From assembly GCA_037074705.1 (NCBI GenBank), contig CM073590.1, forward strand, positions 221,308,746 to 221,372,745: a DNA stretch of 64,000 bases, read 5' to 3'. This document shows positions 23,878 to 35,379 of the stretch, in pieces. This DNA comes from Zhengitettix transpicula. Its lineage: Eukaryota; Arthropoda; Insecta; Orthoptera; Tetrigidae. The stretch's first letter is position 1. Each line of letters begins with the position of its first letter. The notes below the pieces were generated by a model, which saw only the letters and a list, made by a program, of their open reading frames with translations, did no database searches and was not told where the DNA came from. The translations under genes and the position numbers were made by a program.

Positions 23878-26335
23878 TATTTAGAATTTTTGAATAGTAT
23901 ATAGCATTCCGTAAGTATATAAAACTTTGGCTCAGCTTTCGAAATTGTCATTCATTCTGCGATTCTGAATTACATATGAAAAAGTGCGATAAAATGGATA
24001 TTCTGATCAAATTGTAAAGTACGTAATATTTTTACATCCCTTTATTTCTCCGTTTTTTTAAAAAAATATGCACAAAATAAAACTGAAAATTATATAAAGG
24101 CGTGATTTATAATTGACATTTGTCAACTCATCCGACTTGTTAATACGTACTAGGTTACAATGTTAACTTTTAGGCTTTATACAACTAGTCGAACTTAATC
24201 GAATTATGAAAACTGTAAGTCATCTGCGTTATATTACTTATCAGATGGTCAGAAATAATAATATTTTGTTAGTCTATTATTATGTAGGCATAATGTGCTT
24301 CCATTTCTGAGCTTTCGTGTTTTAAATTAATTATCTCAGTTAATTTGATATAAAGTTCTTCTAAACCTCAGCACCATTCGGTATTTACAATACGATGGAG
24401 TCACACGTAGTTGAATCGTTATTTCTATGTCCGTTGCCATGAACACCTAATTTAGTAGAACTAGTGTCGAAAATGGTATTTTATTTGGTTATAAAACATA
24501 CTGAGACGTTTATAAAATTTCACATAGAACGTCGATGTTAGAAAATGAGAGAGAATATAATAGATTTATGTTATTAAAATAAATAATTTGGAAATGTGTG
24601 CCAATTACTTGGTTTTATGGTGATCTATTGCACGATACATTCTATTTAATTAGTTAAATTCTGTAATTTGAGGGAACTTGTAATCGAGATCCAACATTTT
24701 TGCAGTATAGGAGTTTTATAATAATTTTGTACTATTCCGACAAATTATAAACTATTCAATAACTGCAATTATTTAACGTAATAATAAACATATAATAATT
24801 AAATTCATGCTATAAAGACTCGTAGGAAATTATAAAAGATATTTAGTTTCCTACTGGTTGAAAATTCTAGAAATTACAGGCATTCGGATAAGAAAATTGG
24901 GCGACGAATAGCAAACTAAAAGAACACAATATGATGGTTAAAATAATTAAATTTTATTTTTTTTCGGTTAAACGTCGTTTATATTTCTATTTTGTATCGA
25001 TATATTCTTTTTAATAATCAAGTATTCTTTAGCTTTTATTTTCATTAGAGGATTCTCGTCAACGTAACATTACGTATAAGATTTGTTTTCTTCGTGACTT
25101 TTCCTCTCAGAATTGATTCTAAGGATCTAGGAACTTTGCGGTACATATTGCACGTAGGTGGTCTTTATGTGTCCAATAATTTAGCCTTTGGGAGAATTAC
25201 GAGCACGGAGGAGCCGCCTTGATGCTACTTGATCACGAATACAATCAACGAGCATTGTGCCTCTCGCTTTGTCTCCATCGTTCGCCTTTTCCTTCCCTGC
25301 AATCCCTGAACAATTTGCCTTCCACACGTGCAAGAGAAATTCTCAAATCATGCGACTGATTACGCGAAATTAATATTGCATTTACATTGACTGATTTTTA
25401 TTGAAATGTTTAGGGTAAGCCAGGGAAAGGGTTTAGATGTAATTCAGCAAATACAAGGAACCCAAGCTTGAAATCTAAATCACGACATATTTTTACAATT
25501 TCACTAGGGAAGTGTCTGGTACATGTAGCACGAACTTTGCGCCATTTCTTCATAATCAGCTCCTTACAGACATTTTATCCATACTACCCCGAAACCAATT
25601 TGTTCCCGAACTTATTTTTTCCGCGCTTGAAAAAATAATTCAATCTAAGAATCATTTAAATGTTTTTTATGTCTGATTTTCTGTTATATTAGTTCCACTC
25701 CATTACAAATACATCAGTGGAGACCAAAATAAATCTTATATAATCTATATATTAATGTGGAAACTCATTTACCTAAGCTACTTTTAACAATATTGGTCTT
25801 AGACAATAATATATTTATTTCTGTTTGCTACTATCCGTTCCTTTCCACTTACATTGATTATTACTAACGAGATTCATAAATGACTTCGGAGCATTAACAT
25901 TATTTTTTTTTCTCTAGCTTTCCGAGTTGACATATTTGGAAAAATTGTAACGAAGACAGGAATGAATAGTGTTCTCGAAAGTCTAAATGAGAAAGTATCA
26001 TCATATTTCATAATATAGTTGATATAAGTTGAATATTGTTGAATTAAATATTATCGTTATTTCAATTAAAATATTTTCCATAATACTTACTTGTACATGA
26101 TTTAAAATAGTTAAATTACCTAAATTGTTTCAATTTGTAAATTAGCCATATTTGTAGCTACCCATGAACCTTGTTTACGTTAAAACAAAAATTATCCGAG
26201 AGTCTTTTCTGAATATTTTCTCTAATAAGAAACAGCTTACTTTTATATAATTTTAAAATGATCTTCAAAAGACAATATTTACAAAAACTGAAAAAAATCA
26301 TCAAATAATTTAAATGTAAGACAAAGTGGAGTCTT
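22880..26335. other. AT-rich noncoding stretch
   Basis: A long AT-rich interval with a slightly GC-richer patch at 25130-25340. Frames 23147-23470 (minus) and 23531-23731 (plus) lack domains. The only definite repeat is the microsatellite at 23838-23877. Confidence 0.5.
23838..23877. repeat. compound (CA)n(TA)n microsatellite
   Basis: About ten CA units run directly into about nine TA units. Confidence 0.97.
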
Positions 26336-26342
26336 AAAAAAC

Positions 26343-26590
26343 TCAAGAAACTTGCATACTTGGAACGACAACAGGAGTAATCGCTTCGCTTCCCAGGAAT
26401 TCTAGCAATGTGAAATATATCTCAATTAAAACCGGAATAAATTTGGTGAAGCTTGAATGCTTTAGACGCACGAGGAACGCGAATGCATACCTTAGAACAA
26501 TTTGCAGAACAGGGGTTTCAGTCCCAGGAAACTGGATGCGGTCGTATTTCAAAGCTAATTCCCACCTGTGAGCTCGTGTGTGCATTCTCG
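26343..26590. other. GC-richer noncoding patch
   Basis: Moderately GC-richer than its surroundings, with an 80-codon minus frame covering it (26343-26585). No domain or splice signal convinces me. Could be a conserved noncoding element. Confidence 0.2.
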
Positions 26591-26599
26591 GAATCGCAA

Positions 26600-27335
26600 A
26601 CTATTTAAATTTCAGGTAACATTTTAGCTATTTTCCCTACATTACACTGTAATAAAAAATGTAAATCCTACTATTCTTAACATAACCGACAGAGTTCACC
26701 ACTTTCTAAATATTTTAAATTTAACGGTTATCACTTCCTAAATAATATTTAATAGCATAAAATGACATTTTAATAATGTTGAAGAAACAGATTTTCTGTT
26801 TTTGTGATGACTCAGGCCCTTGTATAAAAATATCAGAGTCTTTAGTGTTTTTAAGTCTATCTCAAGTTTCGAATTATTTTCTAAAATATACGTGTATATT
26901 AGAAAAACAGTAATAAATATTTTCCTTGCTAATGAGAATTAATTCCTAAGTTTTTGACATTTATCTTAGGCTTTATTCAACGCATTGATGATAAAGCTCA
27001 AAGTTAATATATGTATTTAAGTTGATAACGGATAAATTTTTTTCAACATTAAAAATTGTAATAATTTTTATATCTGTATTTTTAATTTTACTATGCAAAA
27101 ATAGTTTTCTAACAAAACTAGATGTCTATTTAAGAAAAAAATATTTACAATACGAACGTCGTATCAATACATTTTAATACTTTCATAAAATTGTGACTAT
27201 TATTTCCTAAATTAAATCACTGTAATTATGATTTTACTCAAATAAATTTTATATCAAAATATGAAAATTATAAAAAGTAAACATAAAATATATTAAGTAT
27301 TTTAACATTTAAAATGAAAAAAAATTCGTCTGATT
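26600..27335. other. very AT-rich stretch
   Basis: Nothing recognised. Confidence 0.5.
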
Positions 27336-27344
27336 GAAAATAAT

Positions 27345-27480
27345 GAATAAGATAGCCAGTTCAGACAAAAAATTGATAATATAAATACAACACAACGTTT
27401 CTGGGATCCTTGTTCCTTTCGTCAGGTGCGATGAAGAGCCTAGAGCGACACTACTGCACTTGTCTGTTGACAAAACTCAA
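27345..27480 (-). repeat. dispersed repeat (family H) carrying hammerhead-core-like motif
   Basis: The minus strand reads CCTGACGA, an A/G-rich hairpin region (GGA...TCC), then GAAACGTTGTG (27425-27393). CTGACGA fits the hammerhead CUGANGA block because the fifth position is free, and GAAA follows. C/G and G/T pairs could close a short helix III before a TA cleavage-type step. The repeat continues on both sides: GATAGCCAG...GATAATATA at 27353-27382 and GACACTACTGCAC...TGTTGAC at about 27451-27471 both match the copy at 40586-40720. Confidence 0.5.
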
Positions 27481-27628
27481 AAACGTTTGATTTTTTAACA
27501 TTTTTTTAAGGAAATCAGGTGCATATTTTCTATAGTCTTTTATGATTCTGATATTTTTATGTTAAAACTGTAGTTTAGTAAAATACTACTTTGTTGTGAC
27601 AAAATTGTTAATTGAGAAATAATCAGTC

Positions 27629-27675
27629 GCAACCTGATGAAATGCACTGAAAAGACTTTGAAATTATGTATTATT
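27629..27675 (+). ncRNA. weak hammerhead-core-like motif
   Basis: CTGATGA (27634-27640) is followed by AATGCACTGAAAAGACTTT and GAAA (27660-27663). The spacing fits, but helix II pairs only partly and the base after GAAA is T rather than C. Treat as a possible relic. Confidence 0.2.
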
Positions 27676-27819
27676 TTTTTCTCAAAAAAGTTTTGTTGTT
27701 GGTCGGGAAGTACTTGCTTTTATATTAGAACACGCTGTGTTAATATTTCAATAATTTAATAATTTCATTACTTCTCAGTTGACTTGAAATTCAGCTGTCT
27801 CCGATTTAGATCCGTGACC

Positions 27820-28390
27820 GATTTATTGCTCGTCCAATGACCTCACCCGACCGGCGGATGTTTCCTGTCCTGGCGACCTCGGCGGTTCCCACAACTGTTT
27901 TCTTGTGCAGTTTGCGAAACCGGAATAAGGAGGCAGAGTTATTTCGGCGGGGAATCAGACGCTGCGCGCGCCATTAGGCCGGCAGACGCTGGCCGTCGCG
28001 TCGTAGGAGCTGCAGGCAGATAATCCCTGCAGCACATTAAATTGCGAGACGGCATCCGACTTACATTTCCAGCAAGCGAAGCACAAATTGTTTTCTCCCG
28101 GGGAGCAGGCCGAGGACGTCTAAGCCTCCTGAATTACAAGGCTGCCTGCTAGCGAAATCCAATAACAATCCGAATTAGGTGAGGAGGCAACGAAGGAGAT
28201 TGCGAAGAAATGCGATCGGCGACCGCATACAGAACAGCGCTAAATGAACAACGACGCGCTGACGAGCGACTCTCTATTAAATTCTGACCCGGCTACTTAG
28301 GATGCCCTGACCCAGCATCCAGTACGATCTGCTCCAAATTCTCTCACGGCAGCGGAAACCAGAGCGATGTTGTGCTGGTCAGTAAATCTT
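27820..28390. promoter_or_regulatory. strongest GC/CpG-rich block of the window
   Basis: An island of complex, CpG-containing sequence (for example 27850-28060). Only very short frames are open. It contains AGATAATCCC near 28019 and CCATTAGGCC near 27971. The lack of repeats and the sharp borders suggest a conserved cis-regulatory element or an alternative promoter region, but I see no clear TATA or initiator arrangement. Confidence 0.35.
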
Positions 28391-28399
28391 TTCCTGATG

Positions 28400-29290
28400 A
28401 GGGAAAATAATATTCTGAAGCATCGACATATATATATCTGGTTTCTTTATAAGCTCCGTAGCAAATTTATTTTCTCAATACAACCCTTAACTATCATGAA
28501 GAATTTTTCTATTATTATTCGGACCCTATAAAATCCTTAAGAACTGTCGAACCTTGGTTAAAATTTGAATTTTTGAAAGATTATTATTTAAAATATTCAA
28601 GGGTATATATAGTTGCCAGGAATCAGAACACTAATTCTTCCTCGCACTTGGCTTTCTCTCAACCTTCTAAAAAATAACACGAGTCTGCACACATCGTGTG
28701 CAGGTTTAATTTTGAAAAATAAGGTTAATATATTAATTAAATTATGGAAACGGCGAGAAACAGCCTTTATATGTAACTAAATCCACCATTTTGAAGATGG
28801 AGAGTATTTTAAATATGATTTGTATTCGGTCAGATCGCGATAAGTAAACTATGAAAAAGTTATAAAAATCAACCTAATATGTTAATGGTTTCAGGGACAT
28901 TAGACATAATCAAGGAGCAAAGGAGCAGAAAAGTTGCGCAAGTGTAAAAGCAAAGCACTTTAAATATTATATGTATCTGTATTTAAGTAGTATACATTTA
29001 TACTGAAATCATTAAAACAATTTGCAAAAGGCTATTGTTACTTAAGTTTGCGTATGAAATCGTTAACTTTGTACGACTTAACCAAAGTTAACTCTAGGTT
29101 CATAAGTAGAATTAATATTAGTATTTCTTCATGTTCCGTAGAAACCGTGCTTTAGTGGTTTGGAAAATCACTGAACGGAAAAACAATTAAATATTGTATC
29201 GGGTAAACCTGTATGCGTTATATTAATAAATAGTTGTGGAATTCACATTTATTTACACATAATCTCAATATCTTAAAATAGATTTATTAT
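28400..29290. other. AT-rich noncoding stretch
   Basis: Contains a perfect 8-bp hairpin CTGCACAC-ATC-GTGTGCAG (28685-28703) and one half of a 28-bp direct repeat (28923-28950). Otherwise nothing recognised. Confidence 0.5.
28923..28950 (+). repeat. 28-bp dispersed exact repeat, copy 1
   Basis: GAGCAGAAAAGTTGCGCAAG plus eight further bases recurs identically at 31021-31048. An exact match of this length is not expected by chance in 64 kb, so both are likely scraps of one transposon family. Confidence 0.85.
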
Positions 29291-29291
29291 T

Positions 29292-30076
29292 AAACTAGCT
29301 GGGTGCCCGACGTTGCCCGAGATGTCATTTATCTATAACTCCCGATATGACTCCAATTTCGGCTGCTTTTGCGCAATTTTTATGTAACGCTACTCGAACC
29401 CTAATCATTATAATTAACTCTGAAAAATATTTCTTCAACGCAAATATCTGCCGTTTTTGCATGTTCCAAAATTTGCACCCCGCTACCCCTGCATCTGAGG
29501 GGTAAATGCCAATTTGAATGTCGTAACTAAACACAGTGACTTACATAACCTTTGATTTGACTCCAATCTCGGTTGTATTCGCGTTATTTTACTGTAAAGC
29601 ATCTCCACCCCAAACCCTAAGGGTTTCCTTTTCACAGGGCGTAGGGGATGAAAATTGTATTCAGATAACATTGGTAGAAACACTATCAATATCTTTGACC
29701 CCTAAAAATATTTATCCGACTCAAATATCGGCTGTTTTAGTATGTTTAAATATTTCCACCCCCGCTTCTGGGGGTGGAAGACGCGTCTCACCCCGACAGT
29801 GTTTGTTTCCTGGTCGCAAAGAACACGTGTACAAAATTTGGTGAAAATTGCTCGACTGGTGTAGATTTGTATTTTATTTATAAAACGTTTGTATAGAAAA
29901 TGGAAAAGTGCTGTTTTGAGGGTTTTCCCGGAAATTATTCGATTTTTTCTCGCCTTTTAAACCTTCCCTAGACCTCCACGAACATTTCAAGACTAAGATA
30001 AGATAAATCCGTTCAGCCGTTCTCGAGTTTTAGTGAGACTAACGAACAGCAATTCATTTTTATATATATAGAAGAT
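29292..30076. repeat. 780-bp interspersed repeat with internal degenerate units and TATATATAGA end
   Basis: It begins near AAACTAGCTGGGTGCCCGACG and ends in CATTTTTATATATATAGAAG. Inside are four degenerate units, each starting ACTCCAATNTCGGCTG or similar (29349, 29437, 29559, 29716) and running into CCACCCC/GGGGT-type boxes. A conserved-looking 3' part contains ACAAAATTTGGTGAAAATTG and CGTTCAGCCGTTCTCGAG. From memory, this 3' part resembles ends of widespread insect non-LTR elements, though the family name is uncertain. Plus frame 29536-29844 and minus frames 29325-29534 and 29483-29689 are by-products. Confidence 0.7.
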
Positions 30077-30299
30077 AATTGACAATATTTTAAATGTATA
30101 AAATAATAGAATCATGTTTAACTGTAAATTAGTTTATTATTATTCCTATATATTTTAATAACATTTCTTCAGTTAAACAACGTTAATAACACTTGGTAGA
30201 TAGTCTAAATTATTGTCAATATTTGACATAATATTCTGTCATTGCCTTGACAGCGAATAATAATCTTTTTAGAGATACAAATTAAAGAAAGTAAGCGAT

Positions 30300-30900
30300 G
30301 TAAATGTTTTCGTGTGTAATGTCAAACTTGATGCCACAGTTCGTATTTTGGTTCATTCCCGTTAATATTAGCGATAGTCCTTCCGCTATATCCGCCACAC
30401 ATTGCGAAAATAATGCTAACCATTATGCGGCCGCAGCTATTCTGCTTAATGCGTCAGTCCTATTGTTGACAAATATTTTACATAAATTATGTGACCTTTC
30501 GTTTTCCGCACACATTGCAAAATGCGCAAGCAGCGGGGGTGGGAGGGGGAGGGAGGACCTAGCTGTTAATTTTAATGTCCACAGTGCCATTTCAAAATGC
30601 CTTAAATCAAATTATCTTTATTTCTATGTGATGTTTATTAAATTTCTGACGACCATATCAGTATTTAGGGACAAATGTATGCAACCGATATTGCATTTTG
30701 ACAGTGTTATATGTGACCCGCCCGTTACCCTAATTGAATACAAAATATACAGCACTGATTGCAGTGAATTATTAATGCAGCCATCGAAGAGGAGCCTTTT
30801 GGATGTGGGAAGAGTGGTTGGACAACCACACTGTGTGGTTATGGCCGCCGGTGCTTTTACTCAGTATACCTTAATTAAACACCACCAGTGACACATTCTT
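30300..30900. promoter_or_regulatory. GC-richer block with paired Runt-type sites; carries the longest chance ORF
   Basis: The longest open frame of the window (30304-30891, plus, 195 codons) spans this block. Its translation has no domain, has low-complexity AAAA and GGGRGRE segments and lacks a good start context. More striking are AACCACA-CTG-TGTGGTT (30824-30840), a perfect inverted pair of Runt-type sites with a further GTGGTT just upstream, TTTACATAAA near 30478 (Cdx-like) and AATTGAATA. I favour a conserved regulatory element with a fortuitous frame. A lineage-specific gene is possible but unsupported. Confidence 0.3.
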
Positions 30901-31020
30901 TCACCAACAACTAGCAGAACGTTCTAGTGTAATACAAGACTACAACATCAGCACCGTACTTTATTTATAGCATTTAAAAGGAGAGAGAGACGAAGAAAGT
31001 CAAACTCTGGAGTCATCAAT

Positions 31021-31048
31021 GAGCAGAAAAGTTGCGCAAGTGTAAAAG
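31021..31048 (+). repeat. 28-bp dispersed exact repeat, copy 2
   Basis: Identical to 28923-28950. The flanks do not match beyond a few bases. Confidence 0.85.
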
Positions 31049-31369
31049 GAAATTAATATAATTCTCTCAGAATAGCGAATGGCAGTTTTGTATCGCTAAG
31101 ATCCTTCTAACGGGCATATTAAAAAAGTTGAGTAGGAGTCAGTTCGACCGTTTTTTTTTTACTTATGAAATTGGAACATAGTCAGTCTGAAGGGTGACTG
31201 TAATTTAGGTTACATCGGTTTCAGATCCCCTGAAGAAACATAAACATAAACATATACTAAAATCAGTGGATCCTAAGAAATGTACAGACAAAGAATTTTA
31301 TCTAACTATGAATGTAAATGAAAGGTTTCCCGAATAATTCAGGGTGGTTGTAACCCATCTGGTGTGAGG

Positions 31370-31692
31370 CATGCTTTGATCGAGGCAAGAAGTCCATGCT
31401 CGGTGCACGCTCTTTTCTTGCTCCAGGACGAATGTAATTAGACGAACACTATTTCTGGAGGTAACGCAGCACAATGACCGCGTTGTGAAGAAACTGCAGG
31501 CCGTTTCGGATGTTGAGGGTGCATATTAACAGCACCAGCGACGGTGTAACCAGCTGTACAGCACGGTAGTCGGAACTTGGCGGACAATACAACTACAGCC
31601 ATATTCAGTTTCCCTGTCACGCATATTATTAGCATAAATTCAGCGTGATGGATGGCTTTCGGGTGTAGCCATTTGGGTGCCAAAAAAAAAAA
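31370..31692 (+). other. GC-richer segment ending in an A run, possible retroposed fragment
   Basis: Complex GC-richer sequence ends in an A11 tract at 31682-31692. The A tail suggests a retroposed fragment in plus orientation, but I found no second copy in the window and no clear target duplication. The minus frame 31438-31683 has no recognised domain. Confidence 0.3.
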
Positions 31693-31985
31693 CTAACTAG
31701 TCCAACCGGCCGCCACCGCCGAAGATAACATAAAAAACCATATTCCCGAGTACTACTACATCATTACATTTAGCGAAGGCCCACTACAAAACCCCTCGCA
31801 TGGAATATTCCACTCCACCCACCCACGGAGCAAATTGGCCGTCACACAATTACTGCAATTCGCTCGAGTTCCATTTTGTGATTGACGTCTAGCTACGGCA
31901 AAGCACTTACACACCCGCCGACGGGTTAGAAATTAACAATTCCATCCGAAGCCGTCTTCTGCTATTATTATTACAACTGCTGTGT
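31693..31985. promoter_or_regulatory. GC-richer noncoding block
   Basis: A complex block with CACAATTACTGCAATTCG near 31844, TGTGATTGACG near 31876 and GAAATTAACAATTCC near 31929, homeodomain- and Pbx-like sites. It could be a conserved noncoding element. Confidence 0.3.
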
Positions 31986-31999
31986 GGATTTTTATTTCG

Positions 32000-33355
32000 T
32001 TCGCGAATACAATTTAGGCACACATACACACATTTTTATAATTTTAAATTCCATTTCTTTCGATTCAGGAACTCGCGCGTTTTCATTACGTCGGACGTGA
32101 AGATAAAAATTTAACTATAGTAATTTTCATTAAATACGAAAAATATTATTCCGTGAGGTATTTGAAGACAAAAAATAAAAGAATTTTTTACTAAATTAAA
32201 GATTCAATTTTACTTAATTACCAGAAAAAAAGTATTGGAGAACCGGCAATTCATTCTGAATTTATTATTTTCAAACGTGTACGGAATAATGTTGTTTTTA
32301 ATTTTCATCAAAATGAGGCAATATATGAAATAAACTTTACCGTGCCTTCTAAAATTAGACGAAAAAATCAAATATTGACTAAATCTATACTATACATAAA
32401 AAATAACTACATTTTCATTACAAACAAAATATTTACCTATGTTAATACTTGACTGTACTAATTCTTATCGTTAATTTCAAATGATATTTCTTTATCTTCC
32501 TCATTACTTTTCTTTTCGAATTTATCAACCACTAGCACCAAAAATGATCATTTTTAAATCCGAACGTGGAAAGTAGATGTAAATTTCACCCTTTTTCATG
32601 TAAACACAAACCTTGAATTATAAATAAATTCATTATTCGTATTTATTATTAGCCAAATTAATTTCTATTCTTTATTGGCCAATTTCATTTCATTAACGCG
32701 GAATTTTGAAAACAAAAGAAATATACTGTTTTTAAAATGTATATAGGGCAAAAAATTCAACCGTTGTAATATAATTAAATACGTTTTCGATGCACGAAGG
32801 ACTCAATTGACATAATTAAATTTACCACAAGAATTTTATAACAGTAGCTAATTTGCAATTCAAAGGAAAATATGCAATTATTTTTATATATGAATTTGTT
32901 TCTATAGAACGTGCGACCAAAATATTGTGGCTGAGTCTGAAAATTGGTAACGTATAATAAAAAACATTATCAATAAATTAGTTAAATAACCTGTCCAAAA
33001 TCATTGAATATTTGCTGGTTTCGGTTGTTTGTAGAAGATGAATACGAAAGTGAATATTTTATTTATATAGTGGACTTATGCGAATTTTAAATTATTTTTG
33101 AGTTCCAACGTAGAAATGAATCAGATCACAGTGTCCAAAAAAAGGAAATAAATAAGAATATTTTATATGACGTCTGAGTATTGTGTTTTAAATATTAAAA
33201 TTTACATTTGTTGTTGAACTTTTATTAATAATGAGGCACATGAAAATAATAAATACACGTAATGATTATAAATTGAATAAAACTCTAATGTAGAAAATAC
33301 CGGTTACATTGCAACTCAATAAATCCTCGTATTTGATTTATTCGCGTATAATTAT
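32000..33355. other. AT-rich noncoding stretch
   Basis: No gene, RNA or recognised repeat. Confidence 0.5.
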
Positions 33356-33361
33356 ATGATT

Positions 33362-33386
33362 CAGTTGTAACTATAAACAAATATGT
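33362..33386 (+). repeat. 25-bp exact direct repeat, copy 1
   Basis: CAGTTGTAACTATAAACAAA and five more bases recur identically at 34886-34910, 1.5 kb away. Flanks differ. Confidence 0.85.
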
Positions 33387-33399
33387 GTGAATAACTGCT

Positions 33400-33820
33400 A
33401 AAGTGTCACATCAGACGGGAAATAATTTCCTTCATACGACCGAGGATAAATCCGTGAGTGTCACGAGGAAGACACATAAAAGTCGAGCAAGATTTAGGAA
33501 GGTGGCACTCTCAGTGCACCAGTCTGGAACCGTGCCAAAAGCGTTTTGCATTTATTTGTTAGCTGCGAGACTATCTGCAAAGTAGAGAGGACGGCGGCCG
33601 ACAATTTCAGGATAACTGAGATCGGAATAAAGTTCTTACCACTTGTAAATGTCTTCCCGCAGTTAACACGGCGCAGAATTACTAAGTCGGTTTTCACTAA
33701 CAGGCTTTACACTTACATTTCAATAACTGGCGTTCGCGATACGATCATATATACTTGTTACTATCATTGTTCACCTACACCGTTATTGATAACGGGAGGT
33801 GTCCTATAGATTAACCTCAC
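33400..33820 (+). repeat. GC-richer block including family C repeat copy 2
   Basis: The segment at 33648-33700 (TGTCTTCCCGCAGTTAACAC, then GGCGCAGAATTACTAAGTCG) aligns with the family C copies at 14156 and 50400-50465. Three short frames are open (33403-33585, 33546-33809 plus; 33494-33697 minus). The frame translated as TRRRITKSV is the part shared with other copies. Probably an old transposon piece embedded in unique sequence. Confidence 0.4.
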
Positions 33821-34102
33821 GCTCTCCTAGTCTCCAATGGACTACTAAATTCCAAAGGAAAATTACTAGTATTATCGAGAAATATGAAACACGTAAACTA
33901 TCTAAATTAAAATTTAAAACATCTGTGATGAAAGTAAAATAATTTAATACGTAGTCTATTGACACTAATGGTTTTGCGAAGAGTCGTTCTTACTACTTTA
34001 CTTTACCATCACATGACAAAAGTAAGTAAGAATTGCAGAAAAACATTGTGCAGTATAAAATAACAGATCGTTTTCGTGGACTATGTAAGTTCATTATTTG
34101 TT

Positions 34103-34414
34103 ATCGGTCTTCCGCCCACGAAAGGTTTCGGCGTTTCTGCCAACGTTTCGCTTGTTGCCACCAAGCATTATCAGGGTTAGGCCAGGACTGATTAGCCTTG
34201 CTCGCCAGTGCCCTTGTGTAGGAAATAAGGAAACTTTTGTGACGCAAGTAAGAGGCCGGAGACAAGGTGACCTTGAACGCCAGATGCCTATATAAGGAAA
34301 CTGGCGAGAGAGGCTAATTAGCCCTGGCCTAGCCTTGATAATGCTTGGTGTCCCCTAGCGAAACTTTGGCAGAAACGCCGAAACCATATGTGGCCCAACA
34401 GCCCAAAGACCGAT
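34103..34414. repeat. 312-bp foldback / MITE-like element
   Basis: The left arm 34103-34197 and right arm 34312-34414 are imperfect inverted repeats. The ends are ATCGGTCTT / AAAGACCGAT; the cores GGTTTCGGCGTTTCTGCCA and CACCAAGCATTATCA are exact; the rest carries small indels. Pairing continues inward through CTCGCCAGT...CCTT to about 34220 and 34290, leaving a loop of some 70 nt. No transposase is present, so it would be non-autonomous. The flanks show no clear target duplication, so superfamily assignment is open. The plus frame 34098-34295 is a by-product. Confidence 0.85.
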
Positions 34415-34419
34415 GTCTA

Positions 34420-35375
34420 ATAACGAGCATTGGGCACTTATTTTTGCCAGTTATTTGGCTACTTATTTATATGTTCACGTAAATCAAAAAAATTAAAATT
34501 CAAAACAAAAATAACGATAAAATTCAGATCTTCGCAATTATTAATTACCTTATAGGGACGGGTAAGGTATCAAGGGATTGTTAATGGGGAATATGAGGGT
34601 TAAGACGTAACTTGAAAATTTTATAAGTTACAGAGAAAATACATGCATGCTTTATATTAACATTGCCTGCGATGCTGTAGAGCTGGTGAAATATAAAATC
34701 CTATTTAAAAAATTTAACTTCGTAAGAGCGACATTTCAAATATAATCAGATATCGGATGAATACGAAGCCAACCAGGCGGAAACAAAACATGTTTCGGAG
34801 GATCGCTGATTCTATGAGTGATGTTTCTCTAAGTTATTATTTCCACGGATTTTTGGAAAACATCAGTCATGTACGCCTTTTTAGACAGTTGTAACTATAA
34901 ACAAATATGTTCATTCTGACGTCTGACGCCGCATTAATGGTGTCATCTATTGCCGTTATTGAATTTTGAAACGAGTAGTAAACTTCAAATAGACCAAGAA
35001 CGATTCTCACTCTACCTGAAACTACCCTATTGGTACTGTTGTCTGTGGGAGAGTCAATGCGGATCATTTCCAGAACTAACCTGAAAATAATCTCGATGAC
35101 AAAAGGCTTTGGAAAGCCCGAGGAGGTTTAGAATTCGACTCAGGATACAATAGATTTTGGGTAGAGGAACACAATACTTGTTATACAATTGGTTATTTCG
35201 AACAATTCGAAGCTTGAAGCTTGAAACTATAATTTTCGCCACATATTAACATTAAATTGTTTGCAACTTTTTGAATAGTCGTTCTCAATCGACCATGAAT
35301 TTTTGACATTGAAGCAAATTGGCATAAATTTCTCGTAGAAGGATATGAAAGTATAATATTAATTACAGGATTTTT
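34420..35375. other. AT-rich noncoding stretch
   Basis: The minus frames 34867-35067, 35054-35242 and 35193-35393 are short and domain-free. It contains the second 25-bp repeat at 34886-34910. Confidence 0.45.
34886..34910 (+). repeat. 25-bp exact direct repeat, copy 2
   Basis: Identical to 33362-33386. Confidence 0.85.
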
Positions 35376-35379
35376 TCCG

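Noticed and set aside
30304..30891. 195-codon open frame, the longest in the window
   Set aside because: No domain, signal, membrane segment or codon bias that I can see; it contains low-complexity pieces and spans a block with regulatory-type motifs. Kept only as a regulatory candidate.
31438..31692. Processed pseudogene ending in an A11 run
   Set aside because: No recognisable parent protein, no target duplication and no second copy seen; left as a low-confidence retroposed fragment.
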